A stretch of 64,000 nt of DNA, taken from positions 84,859 through 148,858 of the forward strand of contig NZ_JBEXCV010000001.1 in assembly GCF_040605455.1 (NCBI RefSeq), read 5' to 3'. Below the pieces are notes generated by a model, which was not told the DNA's origin, did no database searches, and saw only the letters and a program-made list of their open reading frames with translations. Positions 53,099 to 60,991 of the stretch are shown here, piece after piece. Source of the stretch: Embleya sp040605455. GTDB taxonomy: Bacteria > Actinomycetota > Actinomycetes > Streptomycetales > Streptomycetaceae. Numbering within the stretch: the first letter of the stretch is position 1; each line of letters opens with the position of its first letter. A program made the translations under genes and the position numbers.

Positions 53099-53941
53099 TC
53101 AGTCGCGCGCGGCTGCCAGGACGAACTCGGCTATCTCGTCGTGGACTTGGGCGCTGTCGTTTTCGGCGAGCACGTTGTGCAAGTCGCCCGGGAAGATCCG
53201 GGCCCGAGCGTTCGGCAACGTCCTCGCGGCCGCCTGCACGGCGCTTGCGGGCGCGAGGTCGTCGGCCTCGCCGTGGATGAAGAGCACCGGCCGGGTGATC
53301 GCGCCGGAGGCGATCAGTTCGGCGATCCGCTCGCCGCCCGCCTCCAGTGCGTCCAGGGTTTCCGGGCGCAGGCCGCCGGACCACACCAGCGGGTCGTTGC
53401 GCAGCCGCTCGGCGTACTCGGCGTTCCCGCAGAGCTCGCCCGGGTCCTTGCGCAGCGACATCGGGTCGATCCCGTGCTCCGCCAACAGTTTGCGCAGGCC
53501 GCTCTCGCCCGACGACAGACCGGTCCCGGCACCGGCGGGCACGAGCGCGCGGGCGGGTGCGGCGGCGGCACGCGTGCCTGCGAGGAACAGCGTGACCGCC
53601 GAGCCGAGCGAGTGGCCGGCCAGGATCAGCGGCACACCGGGGCGGCCGGCCGCGATGCGTTCGAGGATCAGTTCGGCGTCGTCGGCGAGCGCGTCCAGGC
53701 TCTCCACCAGGACGCGGGTGCCATCGCTGAGGCCGTGGCCGATCTGGTCCGGGGCCCAGACCTCGATCCCGTCGGCGTTGAGGCGGTGCGCCAACGGCTC
53801 GTACAGCCCCGCGTGTTCGCCCAGGCCGTGCAGGAACAGCACAACCGCGACGGGCTCGTCGGCGACGGACCACACGCGCAGGTGGAACTCGCCGCGCGCA
53901 CCCCGGATCCGGCTTTCGTGTACGGCCTGACGCGTCGTCAT
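53099..53941 (-). CDS. Alpha/beta hydrolase (monoacylglycerol-lipase/thioesterase-like)
   Basis: A 280-residue alpha/beta hydrolase: oxyanion LFLHGLGEHAGLYEPLAHRL, nucleophile elbow Ser in GHSLGSAV, acid and His in HGEADDLAP and LHNVLAENDS. No signal peptide. It begins with ATGA overlapping the stop of the oxygenase-MetY gene (53938-53941), so the two are translationally coupled and should work on the same compound. An ester or thioester bond may be cleaved before or after the oxygenation. Confidence 0.88.
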   Translation of the reverse strand: MTTRQAVHESRIRGARGEFHLRVWSVADEPVAVVLFLHGLGEHAGLYEPLAHRLNADGIEVWAPDQIGHGLSDGTRVLVESLDALADDAELILERIAAGRPGVPLILAGHSLGSAVTLFLAGTRAAAAPARALVPAGAGTGLSSGESGLRKLLAEHGIDPMSLRKDPGELCGNAEYAERLRNDPLVWSGGLRPETLDALEAGGERIAELIASGAITRPVLFIHGEADDLAPASAVQAAARTLPNARARIFPGDLHNVLAENDSAQVHDEIAEFVLAAARD

Positions 53942-56457
53942 CGGGTGCCCTCCGTCACGCTGTCGACACGGTCGCCCGTGTCGGCGAGAACGCCGGTGTC
54001 GGCCCGGCCACCGGTCTCGGCCGCCGCGGCCAGGCCGCGGCGCAGGTCGTCGAGTAGGTCGTCGATGCCTTCGAGGCCGATGGACAGTCGAACCAGCCCC
54101 GGGGTCACGCCGGCGTGTTCCTGCTGCGCCGGATCGAGTTGGGCGTGCGTGGTGGACGCGGGATGGATGGCCAGGCTGCGCGCGTCGCCGATGTTGGCGA
54201 GGTGGCTGAACAACCGCAGTTCCTCGACGAATCGCCGACCCGCGGCCAGGCCGCCGGCCAGATCCACCGAAAGCACGGCGCCCGCGCCGCGCGGCAGATA
54301 GCGCATCGCCGCCCCGTGCCACGGGCTGGTGGCCACGCTCGGGTGGTCCACCCGCAACACCTCGGGCCGCGCGTCGAGCCAGGCGGCGACCCGTTCGGCG
54401 TTGGCGGTGTGCCGCTCGATCCGCAGCGACAACGTCTCGATGCCCTGGAGCAGCAGAAAGCTGTTCAGTGGTGCCACCGCCGGACCCAGGTCGCGCAGCA
54501 ACCGAACCCGCAGGCGCAGCGCGTAGGCGACCCGGTCGGCGCCGAACCGCTCCCAGAAGGACAGCCCGTGGTAGGTCGGATCGGGTGCGACCAGGCCCGG
54601 ATAGCGGTCCGGGTGGGCGCCGAAGTCGAAGGTGCCGCCGTCCACCACGATCCCGCCGATCGCGGTGCCGTGTCCGCCGAGGAACTTGGTGGTCGAGTGC
54701 ACGACGATGTCCGCGCCGTGCTCCAGCGGACGGAGCAGGTACGGCGTCGGCACCGTGTTGTCCACCACGAACGGCACGCCGGCCTCGTGCGCGATGCCGG
54801 CGACGGTGGCCAGGTCGAGCACGTTGCCGCGCGGGTTGCCGACGCTCTCGCCGAACAGCGCCCTGGTCCGCGGCCGGATCGCCGCGCGCCACGCGTCCGC
54901 GTCGTCCGGGTCCTCGACGAAGGTGACCTCGATGCCCAGGTCGGCAAAGGTGTGTTCGAGCAGGGTGCGGGTGCCGCCGTACAACGAGGCCGCCGCGACC
55001 AGGTGGTCGCCGGCCCGGGCCAGGTTGAGCAGCGCGAGCGTGGTGGCGGCCTGGCCGCTGCCCACGGCCACCGCCGCGGTGCCGCCTTCGAGGGCGGCGA
55101 TCCGCTCCTCCACCACGGCGGTGGTGGGGTTGGACAGCCGGGTGTAGGCGTGCGTCTCCAGGTCGGTGAGCGCGAACGCGTCGGCCGCGTGCGCCGCGTC
55201 CCGGAAGACGTAGCTGCTGGTCTGGTAGATCGGCACCGCGCGGGCCCCGGTACTCGGATCGGGTCGGGCGCCGGCGTGCACCTGAAGGGTCTCGAAGGCC
55301 GGTGCGACGGAGGGTGTTTCGCTCGCCGGCTCGACGGCGGGTGGGGCACTCGGAGACCCGGGGGCGGATACCGTGCCGGGCGACTCGGCGTCGGATGTCG
55401 CGGGCGGCGCCGCAGCGTCGGTCGTCCCGCCGGCCGGCCCCGCCGGGACCGAGTCCGACCACCAGCGCTCGACCACGCGCGGGTGCGAACGCAGCCAGCC
55501 GATCAGCGCGTTCTCGCCGTACGCGGGCTTGAGCGGATTGCTCGGATCCTCGGTGACGCCGTCGGCCACCGCGGCCAACTCGGCAGGCAGGACGAGCGGT
55601 TCGACCACCGCATCCAGCCGCGGACCGAGGAAGAACGGCAGCGAGTAGCGGTCCACGCCGGGCTGCGGGGCGATCACCCGGTGCTGCGTGGCGCGCAGAT
55701 AGCCGCGCGTGGCGATCTCCAGCATCTCGCCGATGTTGAACACGAACGCGTCCGGCAGCGGCGTGGCATCGATCCACGAGCCGTCCCGGGCCTGCACTTG
55801 GAGGCCGCCGACGTCGTCCTGTTGCAGCAGCGCGAGGTAGCCGTAGTCCTTGTGCGCGCCCACCCCCTGGTCCACGTCGGCGCTGGGCCGACCCGGGTAG
55901 TGCACGACCTTGACGTGGACCGCGGCCTCGTCGTCGAACCACTCGTCGAAGTAGCCGGTGTCCTGGCCCAGCGCGGCGGCCAGCGCGCGCAGCACCTCGC
56001 GGCTGACCCGCAGCGCCTCGTCCTGCCACGCGAGCACCGTCTCGCGCAGCTCCGGCAGTGCGACCGGCCACTGGTTGGGCCCGATCAGGCGCAGATAGGC
56101 GGGATCGTCCGGACCGAGCGTGAGCGCGGCGCGTTCCGGCCCGATGTCGAGTTGCTCGCGCCAGTCGGGGCCGCCCCGGGTGTACTCGGTGCCGGTGCGG
56201 GTATAGCCGCGGAACTGCGGCGAGTTGACGTTCTCGACCGCGAGCCGGTCCGTCTCGGGCAGCGCGAAGAAGCGCTTGGAGACCTCCAGGGCGCGGGCCC
56301 GCAGCTCCGGGTCGACGCCGTGGCCGACCACGTAGAAGAAGCCGATCTCGCGTGCGGCGTACCGCAGTTCGGCCAGGAAACCGACCGTGTCCGCGGCGGG
56401 GTCGCGGAATCGGGAGATATCGATCACGGGGAGGGTGGGCGGTGCGCTGGTTGCCAT
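53938..56457 (-). CDS. Fusion: isopenicillin-N-synthase-like 2OG/Fe(II) oxygenase + O-acetylhomoserine sulfhydrylase (MetY)
   Basis: An 839-residue two-enzyme protein. Residues 1-335 form an IPNS-like oxygenase: iron ligands H202 and D204 in GAHKDYGYLALLQ and H259 in ATQHRVIAP, with R270-x-S272 (DRYSLPFF) for 2-oxoglutarate or substrate carboxylate. A Pro/Ala/Ser linker (336-386) leads to a complete MetY (387-839): AFETLQVHAGARPDPSTGAR, YGGT, the PLP lysine K591 in VVHSTTKFLGGHG and HPASTTHAQLDP. MetY makes homocysteine from O-acetylhomoserine and sulfide. ATG 56455-56457 has GAGGA upstream. The frame is continuous and both active sites are intact, so this looks like a real fusion. Confidence 0.88.
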   Translation of the reverse strand: MATSAPPTLPVIDISRFRDPAADTVGFLAELRYAAREIGFFYVVGHGVDPELRARALEVSKRFFALPETDRLAVENVNSPQFRGYTRTGTEYTRGGPDWREQLDIGPERAALTLGPDDPAYLRLIGPNQWPVALPELRETVLAWQDEALRVSREVLRALAAALGQDTGYFDEWFDDEAAVHVKVVHYPGRPSADVDQGVGAHKDYGYLALLQQDDVGGLQVQARDGSWIDATPLPDAFVFNIGEMLEIATRGYLRATQHRVIAPQPGVDRYSLPFFLGPRLDAVVEPLVLPAELAAVADGVTEDPSNPLKPAYGENALIGWLRSHPRVVERWWSDSVPAGPAGGTTDAAAPPATSDAESPGTVSAPGSPSAPPAVEPASETPSVAPAFETLQVHAGARPDPSTGARAVPIYQTSSYVFRDAAHAADAFALTDLETHAYTRLSNPTTAVVEERIAALEGGTAAVAVGSGQAATTLALLNLARAGDHLVAAASLYGGTRTLLEHTFADLGIEVTFVEDPDDADAWRAAIRPRTRALFGESVGNPRGNVLDLATVAGIAHEAGVPFVVDNTVPTPYLLRPLEHGADIVVHSTTKFLGGHGTAIGGIVVDGGTFDFGAHPDRYPGLVAPDPTYHGLSFWERFGADRVAYALRLRVRLLRDLGPAVAPLNSFLLLQGIETLSLRIERHTANAERVAAWLDARPEVLRVDHPSVATSPWHGAAMRYLPRGAGAVLSVDLAGGLAAGRRFVEELRLFSHLANIGDARSLAIHPASTTHAQLDPAQQEHAGVTPGLVRLSIGLEGIDDLLDDLRRGLAAAAETGGRADTGVLADTGDRVDSVTEGTR

Positions 56458-56690
56458 GACTGGGTCCTCGGTACAGCCTCGGTCCGAGCACGCCGGGCGG
56501 CGGCCTGGGATGGGCCGAGCGCGGTGGGACGAACCTGCGGCGGGTGGGGCTGGATCGGGTACGAAGGCGGCGCGGCACGGAAGGCGGCGACGCGGGAGAG
56601 CCGGGCCCGGGCGCGGCGGACCGACGGAGGTCACGCGGGGCGGGGCACGCTCTGCTCATTCGGCGACGGGAAGCCGCACGAACGCAGGGT

Positions 56691-56777
56691 TCAGCGACAG
56701 ATCTGGTCGAAGTGGTCGGCTCGTCGACCCACCCAGAAGGGGTCGAGCAGCGCGGAAGCGACCTGACGCGGAGTCAT
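56691..56777 (-). CDS. Possible leader peptide before the oxygenase-MetY gene
   Basis: A 28-codon minus-strand ORF ending VGRRADHFDQICR then stop, 233 bases before the fusion gene. The arrangement Arg-Arg, His, Asp and a Cys-Arg end recalls the RRHVDL...CR leaders of sulfur genes, but the middle differs and ATG 56777 has no ribosome site or clear promoter. Longer in-frame starts (up to 56996) exist. Tentative. Confidence 0.35.
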   Translation of the reverse strand: MTPRQVASALLDPFWVGRRADHFDQICR

Positions 56778-57012
56778 GGCGGTGATGAAAGCACGCGGAA
56801 GGCGCATCGGTCCAGCCGGCTTTTCGTGACGCGGCGTGCGGGGAGCGCGCGGAGCGCGCGGGAATGGGCCGGCGCGGGCCGGGATCACGGGACGAATACA
56901 GGAAGGGATCGCATCCACCCGAACCGCTCGGCGGCCACCCGACGGGGCCTTCGCCCGAGTCCTTTCCCGCGCCTTTCGGGCTATCCCGTGGCGCAAAACC
57001 GGTCGGGCCGCC

Positions 57013-57106
57013 TAGACTCGCGGCCATGTCCAGCCCCATGCTCGTCAGTCGCCGCCACGTGGATCTCGTGCGCGTGACCAGCATGGCGTGTCGAATGTCC
57101 CGCTGA
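57013..57106 (+). promoter_or_regulatory. Leaderless promoter (-10 TAGACT) and leader peptide before metY
   Basis: -10 TAGACT (57013-57018) places the transcript start at or next to ATG 57026, which has no ribosome site. The -35 is not obvious. The message would begin with the leader peptide described at 57026-57106 and run 286 bases to the metY start. Confidence 0.5.
57026..57106 (+). CDS. Cys-containing leader peptide of the RRHVDL type
   Basis: A 26-residue peptide: MSSPMLVSRRHVDLVRV, then TSMACRMSR. The block RRHVDLVRV followed by S-x-x-C-R matches the 'putative leader peptides' found upstream of sulfur-uptake and sulfur-assimilation genes in actinobacteria, where translation over Cys (or Arg) codons is thought to control the genes downstream. 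Cys is residue 22. It ends 285 bases before metY. Two small hairpins follow it (57115-57127 and 57203-57220). Confidence 0.75.
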   Translation: MSSPMLVSRRHVDLVRVTSMACRMSR

Positions 57107-57114
57107 ACCTCGGT

Positions 57115-57220
57115 GACCGTTTCGGTCCCGGTGGTTCGCGCGGTGTGTGAGTCCGGGCGCTGACCCGCCGACTCCCCGCGTCCCGCTCCCGCTCTTCCCG
57201 CTCGGGCCCGCTCCGGCCCG
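57115..57220 (+). promoter_or_regulatory. Hairpins in the metY leader, possible attenuator parts
   Basis: GACCG-TTT-CGGTC (57115-57127) begins nine bases after the leader stop codon, and CGGGCC-N6-GGCCCG lies at 57203-57220. Either could be a pause or attenuation element. No U-tract follows, and I find none of the conserved bases of SAM riboswitches. Confidence 0.35.
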
Positions 57221-57391
57221 GTCCTCGTCCGCGGCTCACCGCGTCGCGAGCCCGATTCGGCGCGCCTGCGGTCGATTCCGCGCGCCCGATCGCCACACCT
57301 GCGGCATGCTTCCGCCGGCCTGCCCCGGAATCCCACAGCTCAACAGCTCAGACATCACCGTCGACTCCCTTACCCCGCAAGGAGTTTCCCG

Positions 57392-58741
57392 ATGACCCTC
57401 GAAGCAATCGACGCGCCGCCCGCCATCGAAGCCGTGCTCGCCGACGACCCCGAGTCGTGGTCCTTCGAGACCCGGCAGGTACACGCCGGCACCTCGCCCG
57501 ACCCGACCACCGGGGCCCGGGCGGTGCCGATCTACCAGACCACGTCGTTCGTCTTCAAGGACACCGCGCACGCCGCCGGGTTGTTCGATCTATCCGAGGA
57601 AGGGCACATCTACACCCGGATCCACAACCCCACGACGGACGCGCTGGAGCAGCGCGTGGCCGCCCTCGAAGGCGGCGTGGCGGCGGTGGCGACCGCGTCC
57701 GGGCAGGCCGCGACCACGCTGGCGGTGCTCAACCTCGCGGGCGCCGGCGACCACATCGTGTCCAGTTCGTCGCTGTACGGCGGCACGTACAACCTGTTCC
57801 ACTGGACGCTGCCCAAGCTCGGCATCGAGGTCACCTTCGTCGACGACCCGGACGACTTGGACGCGTGGCGCGCGGCGATCCGCCCGCAGACCAAGCTGCT
57901 GTTCGCCGAGACGCTGGGAAACCCGCGCGGCAACGTGCTCGACGTGTCGGCAGTGGCCGACCTCGCGCACACGGCGGGTCTGCCGCTCGTGGTGGACAAC
58001 ACGGTGCCGACGCCGTACCTGCTCCGTCCGCTGGAGCACGGCGCGGACGTCGTGGTGCACTCGGCGACCAAGTTCCTCGGCGGACACGGCACCGCGATCG
58101 GCGGGATCGTGGTGGACGGCGGCACCTTCGACTTCGGCGCCCACCCGGACCGCTTCCCGGGCTTCACCGAGCCGGACGCGAGCTACAACGGGCTGCGCTA
58201 CTGGCCGGACCTGGGCCCGGGCGCGTACGCGGCCAAGTTGCGCGTGCAGCTGCTGCGCGACGTGGGCGCCTCGATCGCCCCGCTGACCAGCTTCCTGCTG
58301 CTCCAGGGCCTGGAGACGTTGTCGCTGCGGATCGAGCGGCACGTCGCGAACGCGAGCGCGTTGGCCGCGTGGTTGCAGGCCAGGGAGGAGGTGGAGAGCG
58401 TGCACTACGCGGGGCTGCCGAGCAGCCGGTGGTACGACGCGGGCAAGCGCTATCTGCCGCGCGGCGCCGGTGCGATCGTCGCGTTCGAGCTCAAGGGCGG
58501 GATCGAGGCGGGCCGCCGGTTCGTGGACGGGCTGTCCCTGTTCAGTCACCTGGCCAACATCGGCGACGTGCGCAGCCTGGTGATCCACCCGGCCAGTACC
58601 ACGCACGCGCAGCTCACCGACGCGGAACGGCAGGCCACCGGGGTCACCCCCGGCCTGGTTCGGCTTTCCGTCGGCATCGAGGGCCTGGCCGATCTGCGCG
58701 CCGACCTGGTGGCCGGCTTCCGCGCCGCGCAGGCGGGCTAG
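57392..58741 (+). CDS. metY: O-acetylhomoserine sulfhydrylase (MetY), stand-alone copy
   Basis: A 449-residue PLP enzyme: WSFETRQVHAGTSPDPTTGA, SGQAATTLAVLNLAGAGDH, SSLYGGTYNLF, K227 in VVHSATKFLGGHG and HPASTTHAQLTDAERQATG. Length is normal for the family. AAGGAG lies nine bases before ATG 57392. It makes homocysteine from O-acetylhomoserine and sulfide (or methionine from methanethiol) in the cytoplasm. It is strikingly similar to the MetY half of the fusion protein across the gap, so one is a duplicate of the other. metX follows 27 bases later. Confidence 0.93.
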   Translation: MTLEAIDAPPAIEAVLADDPESWSFETRQVHAGTSPDPTTGARAVPIYQTTSFVFKDTAHAAGLFDLSEEGHIYTRIHNPTTDALEQRVAALEGGVAAVATASGQAATTLAVLNLAGAGDHIVSSSSLYGGTYNLFHWTLPKLGIEVTFVDDPDDLDAWRAAIRPQTKLLFAETLGNPRGNVLDVSAVADLAHTAGLPLVVDNTVPTPYLLRPLEHGADVVVHSATKFLGGHGTAIGGIVVDGGTFDFGAHPDRFPGFTEPDASYNGLRYWPDLGPGAYAAKLRVQLLRDVGASIAPLTSFLLLQGLETLSLRIERHVANASALAAWLQAREEVESVHYAGLPSSRWYDAGKRYLPRGAGAIVAFELKGGIEAGRRFVDGLSLFSHLANIGDVRSLVIHPASTTHAQLTDAERQATGVTPGLVRLSVGIEGLADLRADLVAGFRAAQAG

Positions 58742-58768
58742 CCGGGAATTCGGACGGAACGGCTCACC

Positions 58769-59953
58769 ATGTCGCACGACACGCCCACCGCTCCCGCCAC
58801 CTCGGCGGGTCCGCGCTCGCTGACCCTGCCGCAGCCGCTGTGGACCGAGTCCCGGGAGGTGCTGCCCGAGGTCCACGTCGGCTACGAGACGTGGGGTCGG
58901 CTCGCCCCGGACCGCTCCAACGCGGTCCTGGTCCTGCACGCACTGACCGGGGACAGCCACGTCGCCGGTCCCGCCGGGCCGGGTTTTCCCACTCCGGGGT
59001 GGTGGGACGGCCTGATCGGGCCGGGCCGCACGCTGGACACCGACCGGTACTTCGTGGTTGCCCCGAACGCGCTCGGCGGCTGTCGGGGCACCACCGGTCC
59101 GGCGTCACCCGGGCCGGGCGGTCGCGCCTGGGGAAGTGGCTTTCCTCGGTTGACCGTTCGCGATCAGGTGGCGGCGGAGGTGGCCGGCGCGGACCTGCTC
59201 GGGATCGAGCGGTGGGCAGCGGTGGTGGGCGGGTCGATGGGCGGCATGCGCGCGGTGGAGTGGGCGGTGACACATCCGGACCGGGTGGGCGCGCTGTTCC
59301 TGATCGCCACCACCGCGGCGGCGAGTGCGGAGCAGATCGCGTGGTGCTCGACCCAGTTGCACGCGATCCGGGCCGATCCGGGCTGGTCCGGCGGCGACTA
59401 CCACGACCGGCCGGCCGAGTCCGGGCCCTGGCGCGGGCTCGGCCTGGCCCGGCGGATCGCGCACGTGACGTATCGCAGCGAAGCCGAATTGGCCACCCGC
59501 TTCGGCCGGGACCGCCAACCGGGCGAGGGTCCGCACGGGCGGTACGCGGTCGAGTCCTACCTCGACCACCACGCCGCCAAGCTGACCGCGCGCTTCGACG
59601 CGGGCAGCTACGTGAGCCTCACCGAGGCGATGAACAGCCACGACGTGGGCCGGGATCGCGGCGGTGTGCCCGCGGCCCTGGCCCGGATCACCGCACCGAC
59701 CGTGGTCGCGGCCGTGGACAGCGACCGGCTGTACCCACCGAGCCAGCAGCAGACCCTCGCCGACGGCATACCGGGAGCGGGTCCGCTGCGGGTGGTCGAG
59801 TCGCCCTATGGCCACGACGGCTTCCTGATCGAACTGGATCAGGTGGCACCCCTGCTCGCGGAGTTGCTGGAACATACGGCGAACACGGACCGGAGCAAGA
59901 CCCCGGGCCGGACCCGGAACACCGAGCTCGATCCCACCGTTACCCGAAGGTAG
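58769..59953 (+). CDS. metX: Homoserine O-acetyltransferase (MetX)
   Basis: A 394-residue alpha/beta-fold acyltransferase. PQPLWTESREVLPEVHVGYE, ALTGDSHVAGPAGPG, the nucleophile S156 in VVGGSMGGMRAVEW, DSDRLYPPSQQ (acid) and SPYGHDGFLIE (His) are family motifs. It transfers an acetyl group from acetyl-CoA to homoserine, supplying both MetY proteins. The gap to metY is 27 bases, so they form an operon. No clear ribosome site beyond CGGAACGG. Confidence 0.93.
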   Translation: MSHDTPTAPATSAGPRSLTLPQPLWTESREVLPEVHVGYETWGRLAPDRSNAVLVLHALTGDSHVAGPAGPGFPTPGWWDGLIGPGRTLDTDRYFVVAPNALGGCRGTTGPASPGPGGRAWGSGFPRLTVRDQVAAEVAGADLLGIERWAAVVGGSMGGMRAVEWAVTHPDRVGALFLIATTAAASAEQIAWCSTQLHAIRADPGWSGGDYHDRPAESGPWRGLGLARRIAHVTYRSEAELATRFGRDRQPGEGPHGRYAVESYLDHHAAKLTARFDAGSYVSLTEAMNSHDVGRDRGGVPAALARITAPTVVAAVDSDRLYPPSQQQTLADGIPGAGPLRVVESPYGHDGFLIELDQVAPLLAELLEHTANTDRSKTPGRTRNTELDPTVTRR

Positions 59954-60071
59954 TCACAACCGATGGGTAGCCCTCCACATCGCCCGCCCGGTGCCCGACC
60001 GGAGGATTCACCGCGCACCGGTGCACCTCTCTCCCGGGCGGCGCCGGACTCCCTCGAAAGGCCCGATCACC

Positions 60072-60635
60072 ATGACCGCCCTGGCCCCCGCGCAGGTCCG
60101 CGCCCGGCTGACCGAGTTCACCGTGCTCGACGTGCGCACCCCCGGCGAGTACGCGACCGGCCACATCCCCGGCGCGCACAACGTCCCGCTGGACCGGCTG
60201 CGCGAGGCGGTACCGGTGCTCAAGCGGGCCGAACACGCCGACCTGCTGATCGTCTGCGCGTCCGGAGCCCGCTCCGAGCGCGCCCGCGCCGAGCTGACCG
60301 CCGCCGGCATCGAGGCCGTACACCTGACCGGCGGCACCTCGGCCTGGGTTGCCGACGGTCACACCCTGGACAGCCCGGCCGGCGCCCGCAAGGTGTGGCC
60401 GATGGAGCGTCAGGTCCGGCTGGCCGCCGGCACTCTGGTCGTCCTCGGCCTGGCCGCCGGCCGCCGCGCGCCCAAGGCCCGTCTGCTGGCCGGCGCGATC
60501 GGCTCCGGTCTGATCTTCTCCGCCGTGACCAACACGTGCGGCATGGCGTCCGTGCTCGGCAAGCTGCCGCACAACCGCCCCGCCCCGGAAGCTCCCGACC
60601 TGGCCGGCACGCTCACCGCTCTCGACCGGGCCTGA
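60072..60635 (+). CDS. Membrane rhodanese (sulfurtransferase with DUF2892-like tail)
   Basis: A 187-residue protein. Residues 5-100 are a rhodanese domain with the active-site Cys C62 in VCASGARSERA and the CH2A-like LDVRTPGEYATGHIPGA; residues 113-160 contain two membrane helices (LAAGTLVVLGLAAG and LLAGAIGSGLIFSAV) followed by NTCGMASVLGKLPHNR. The family moves sulfane sulfur (often thiosulfate to cyanide or thiols). ATG 60072 comes after CGAAAGG. It lies 118 bases after metX, same strand, and fits a sulfur-supply role. Confidence 0.88.
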   Translation: MTALAPAQVRARLTEFTVLDVRTPGEYATGHIPGAHNVPLDRLREAVPVLKRAEHADLLIVCASGARSERARAELTAAGIEAVHLTGGTSAWVADGHTLDSPAGARKVWPMERQVRLAAGTLVVLGLAAGRRAPKARLLAGAIGSGLIFSAVTNTCGMASVLGKLPHNRPAPEAPDLAGTLTALDRA

Positions 60636-60644
60636 TCGCACTCG

Positions 60645-60704
60645 CCCCGGCCCGAAGGCCGGGGGCGCGGCCCCGACCGGCGGACGCCCGATCGGGGCCG
60701 CGCC
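60645..60704 (+). terminator. Two consecutive strong hairpins after the rhodanese gene
   Basis: CCCCGGCC-CGAA-GGCCGGGG (60645-60664), then arms GGCGCGGCCCCGA/TCGGGGCCGCGCC (60664-60676 and 60692-60704) with a 15-base loop. Both are perfect. They should end the metY-metX-rhodanese transcript. Confidence 0.75.
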
Positions 60705-60717
60705 GTGTGTGCCTCAC

Positions 60718-60773
60718 GCACCGGGTGCCACGCACCGGGTGCCGCCCGCCGGGTGCCGCCCGCCGGGTGCCGC
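60718..60773 (+). repeat. Four 14-base tandem repeats (GCACCGGGTGCCGC-like)
   Basis: Units at 60718, 60732, 60746 and 60760: GCACCGGGTGCCAC, GCACCGGGTGCCGC, then CCGCCGGGTGCCGC twice. Part of the 356-base gene-free stretch 60636-60991. From 60779 to 60946 one frame reads like a gene fragment (KVAAKWVDGTEPIQGIAK) without a start; I do not call it. Confidence 0.7.
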
Positions 60774-60991
60774 CCGTCTATGGCTGGTCGACAACGCACA
60801 AAGTCGCCGCAAAATGGGTCGACGGTACGGAACCCATTCAGGGCATCGCCAAGCGCCCGTTGTCCCGGATCAAGTACGAAATCACCGCCGCGCACGACCA
60901 GATCGTCGCCGCGGCCGGCCCCGGGACCCAGCCGCCCGCGTCGTGATTCCCTGCGCCGACACGCGTTGCGTTCCACGACGAGCGCGCCGGA

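Noticed and set aside
57107..57391. SAM riboswitch before metY
   Set aside because: No GGCAACC-like or other conserved core of the SAM classes is present; the leader peptide is the better explanation.
60779..60946. A natural-looking gene end (KVAAKWVDGTEPIQGIAK)
   Set aside because: No start codon with a ribosome site and the preceding bases are tandem repeats; too little to call a gene.
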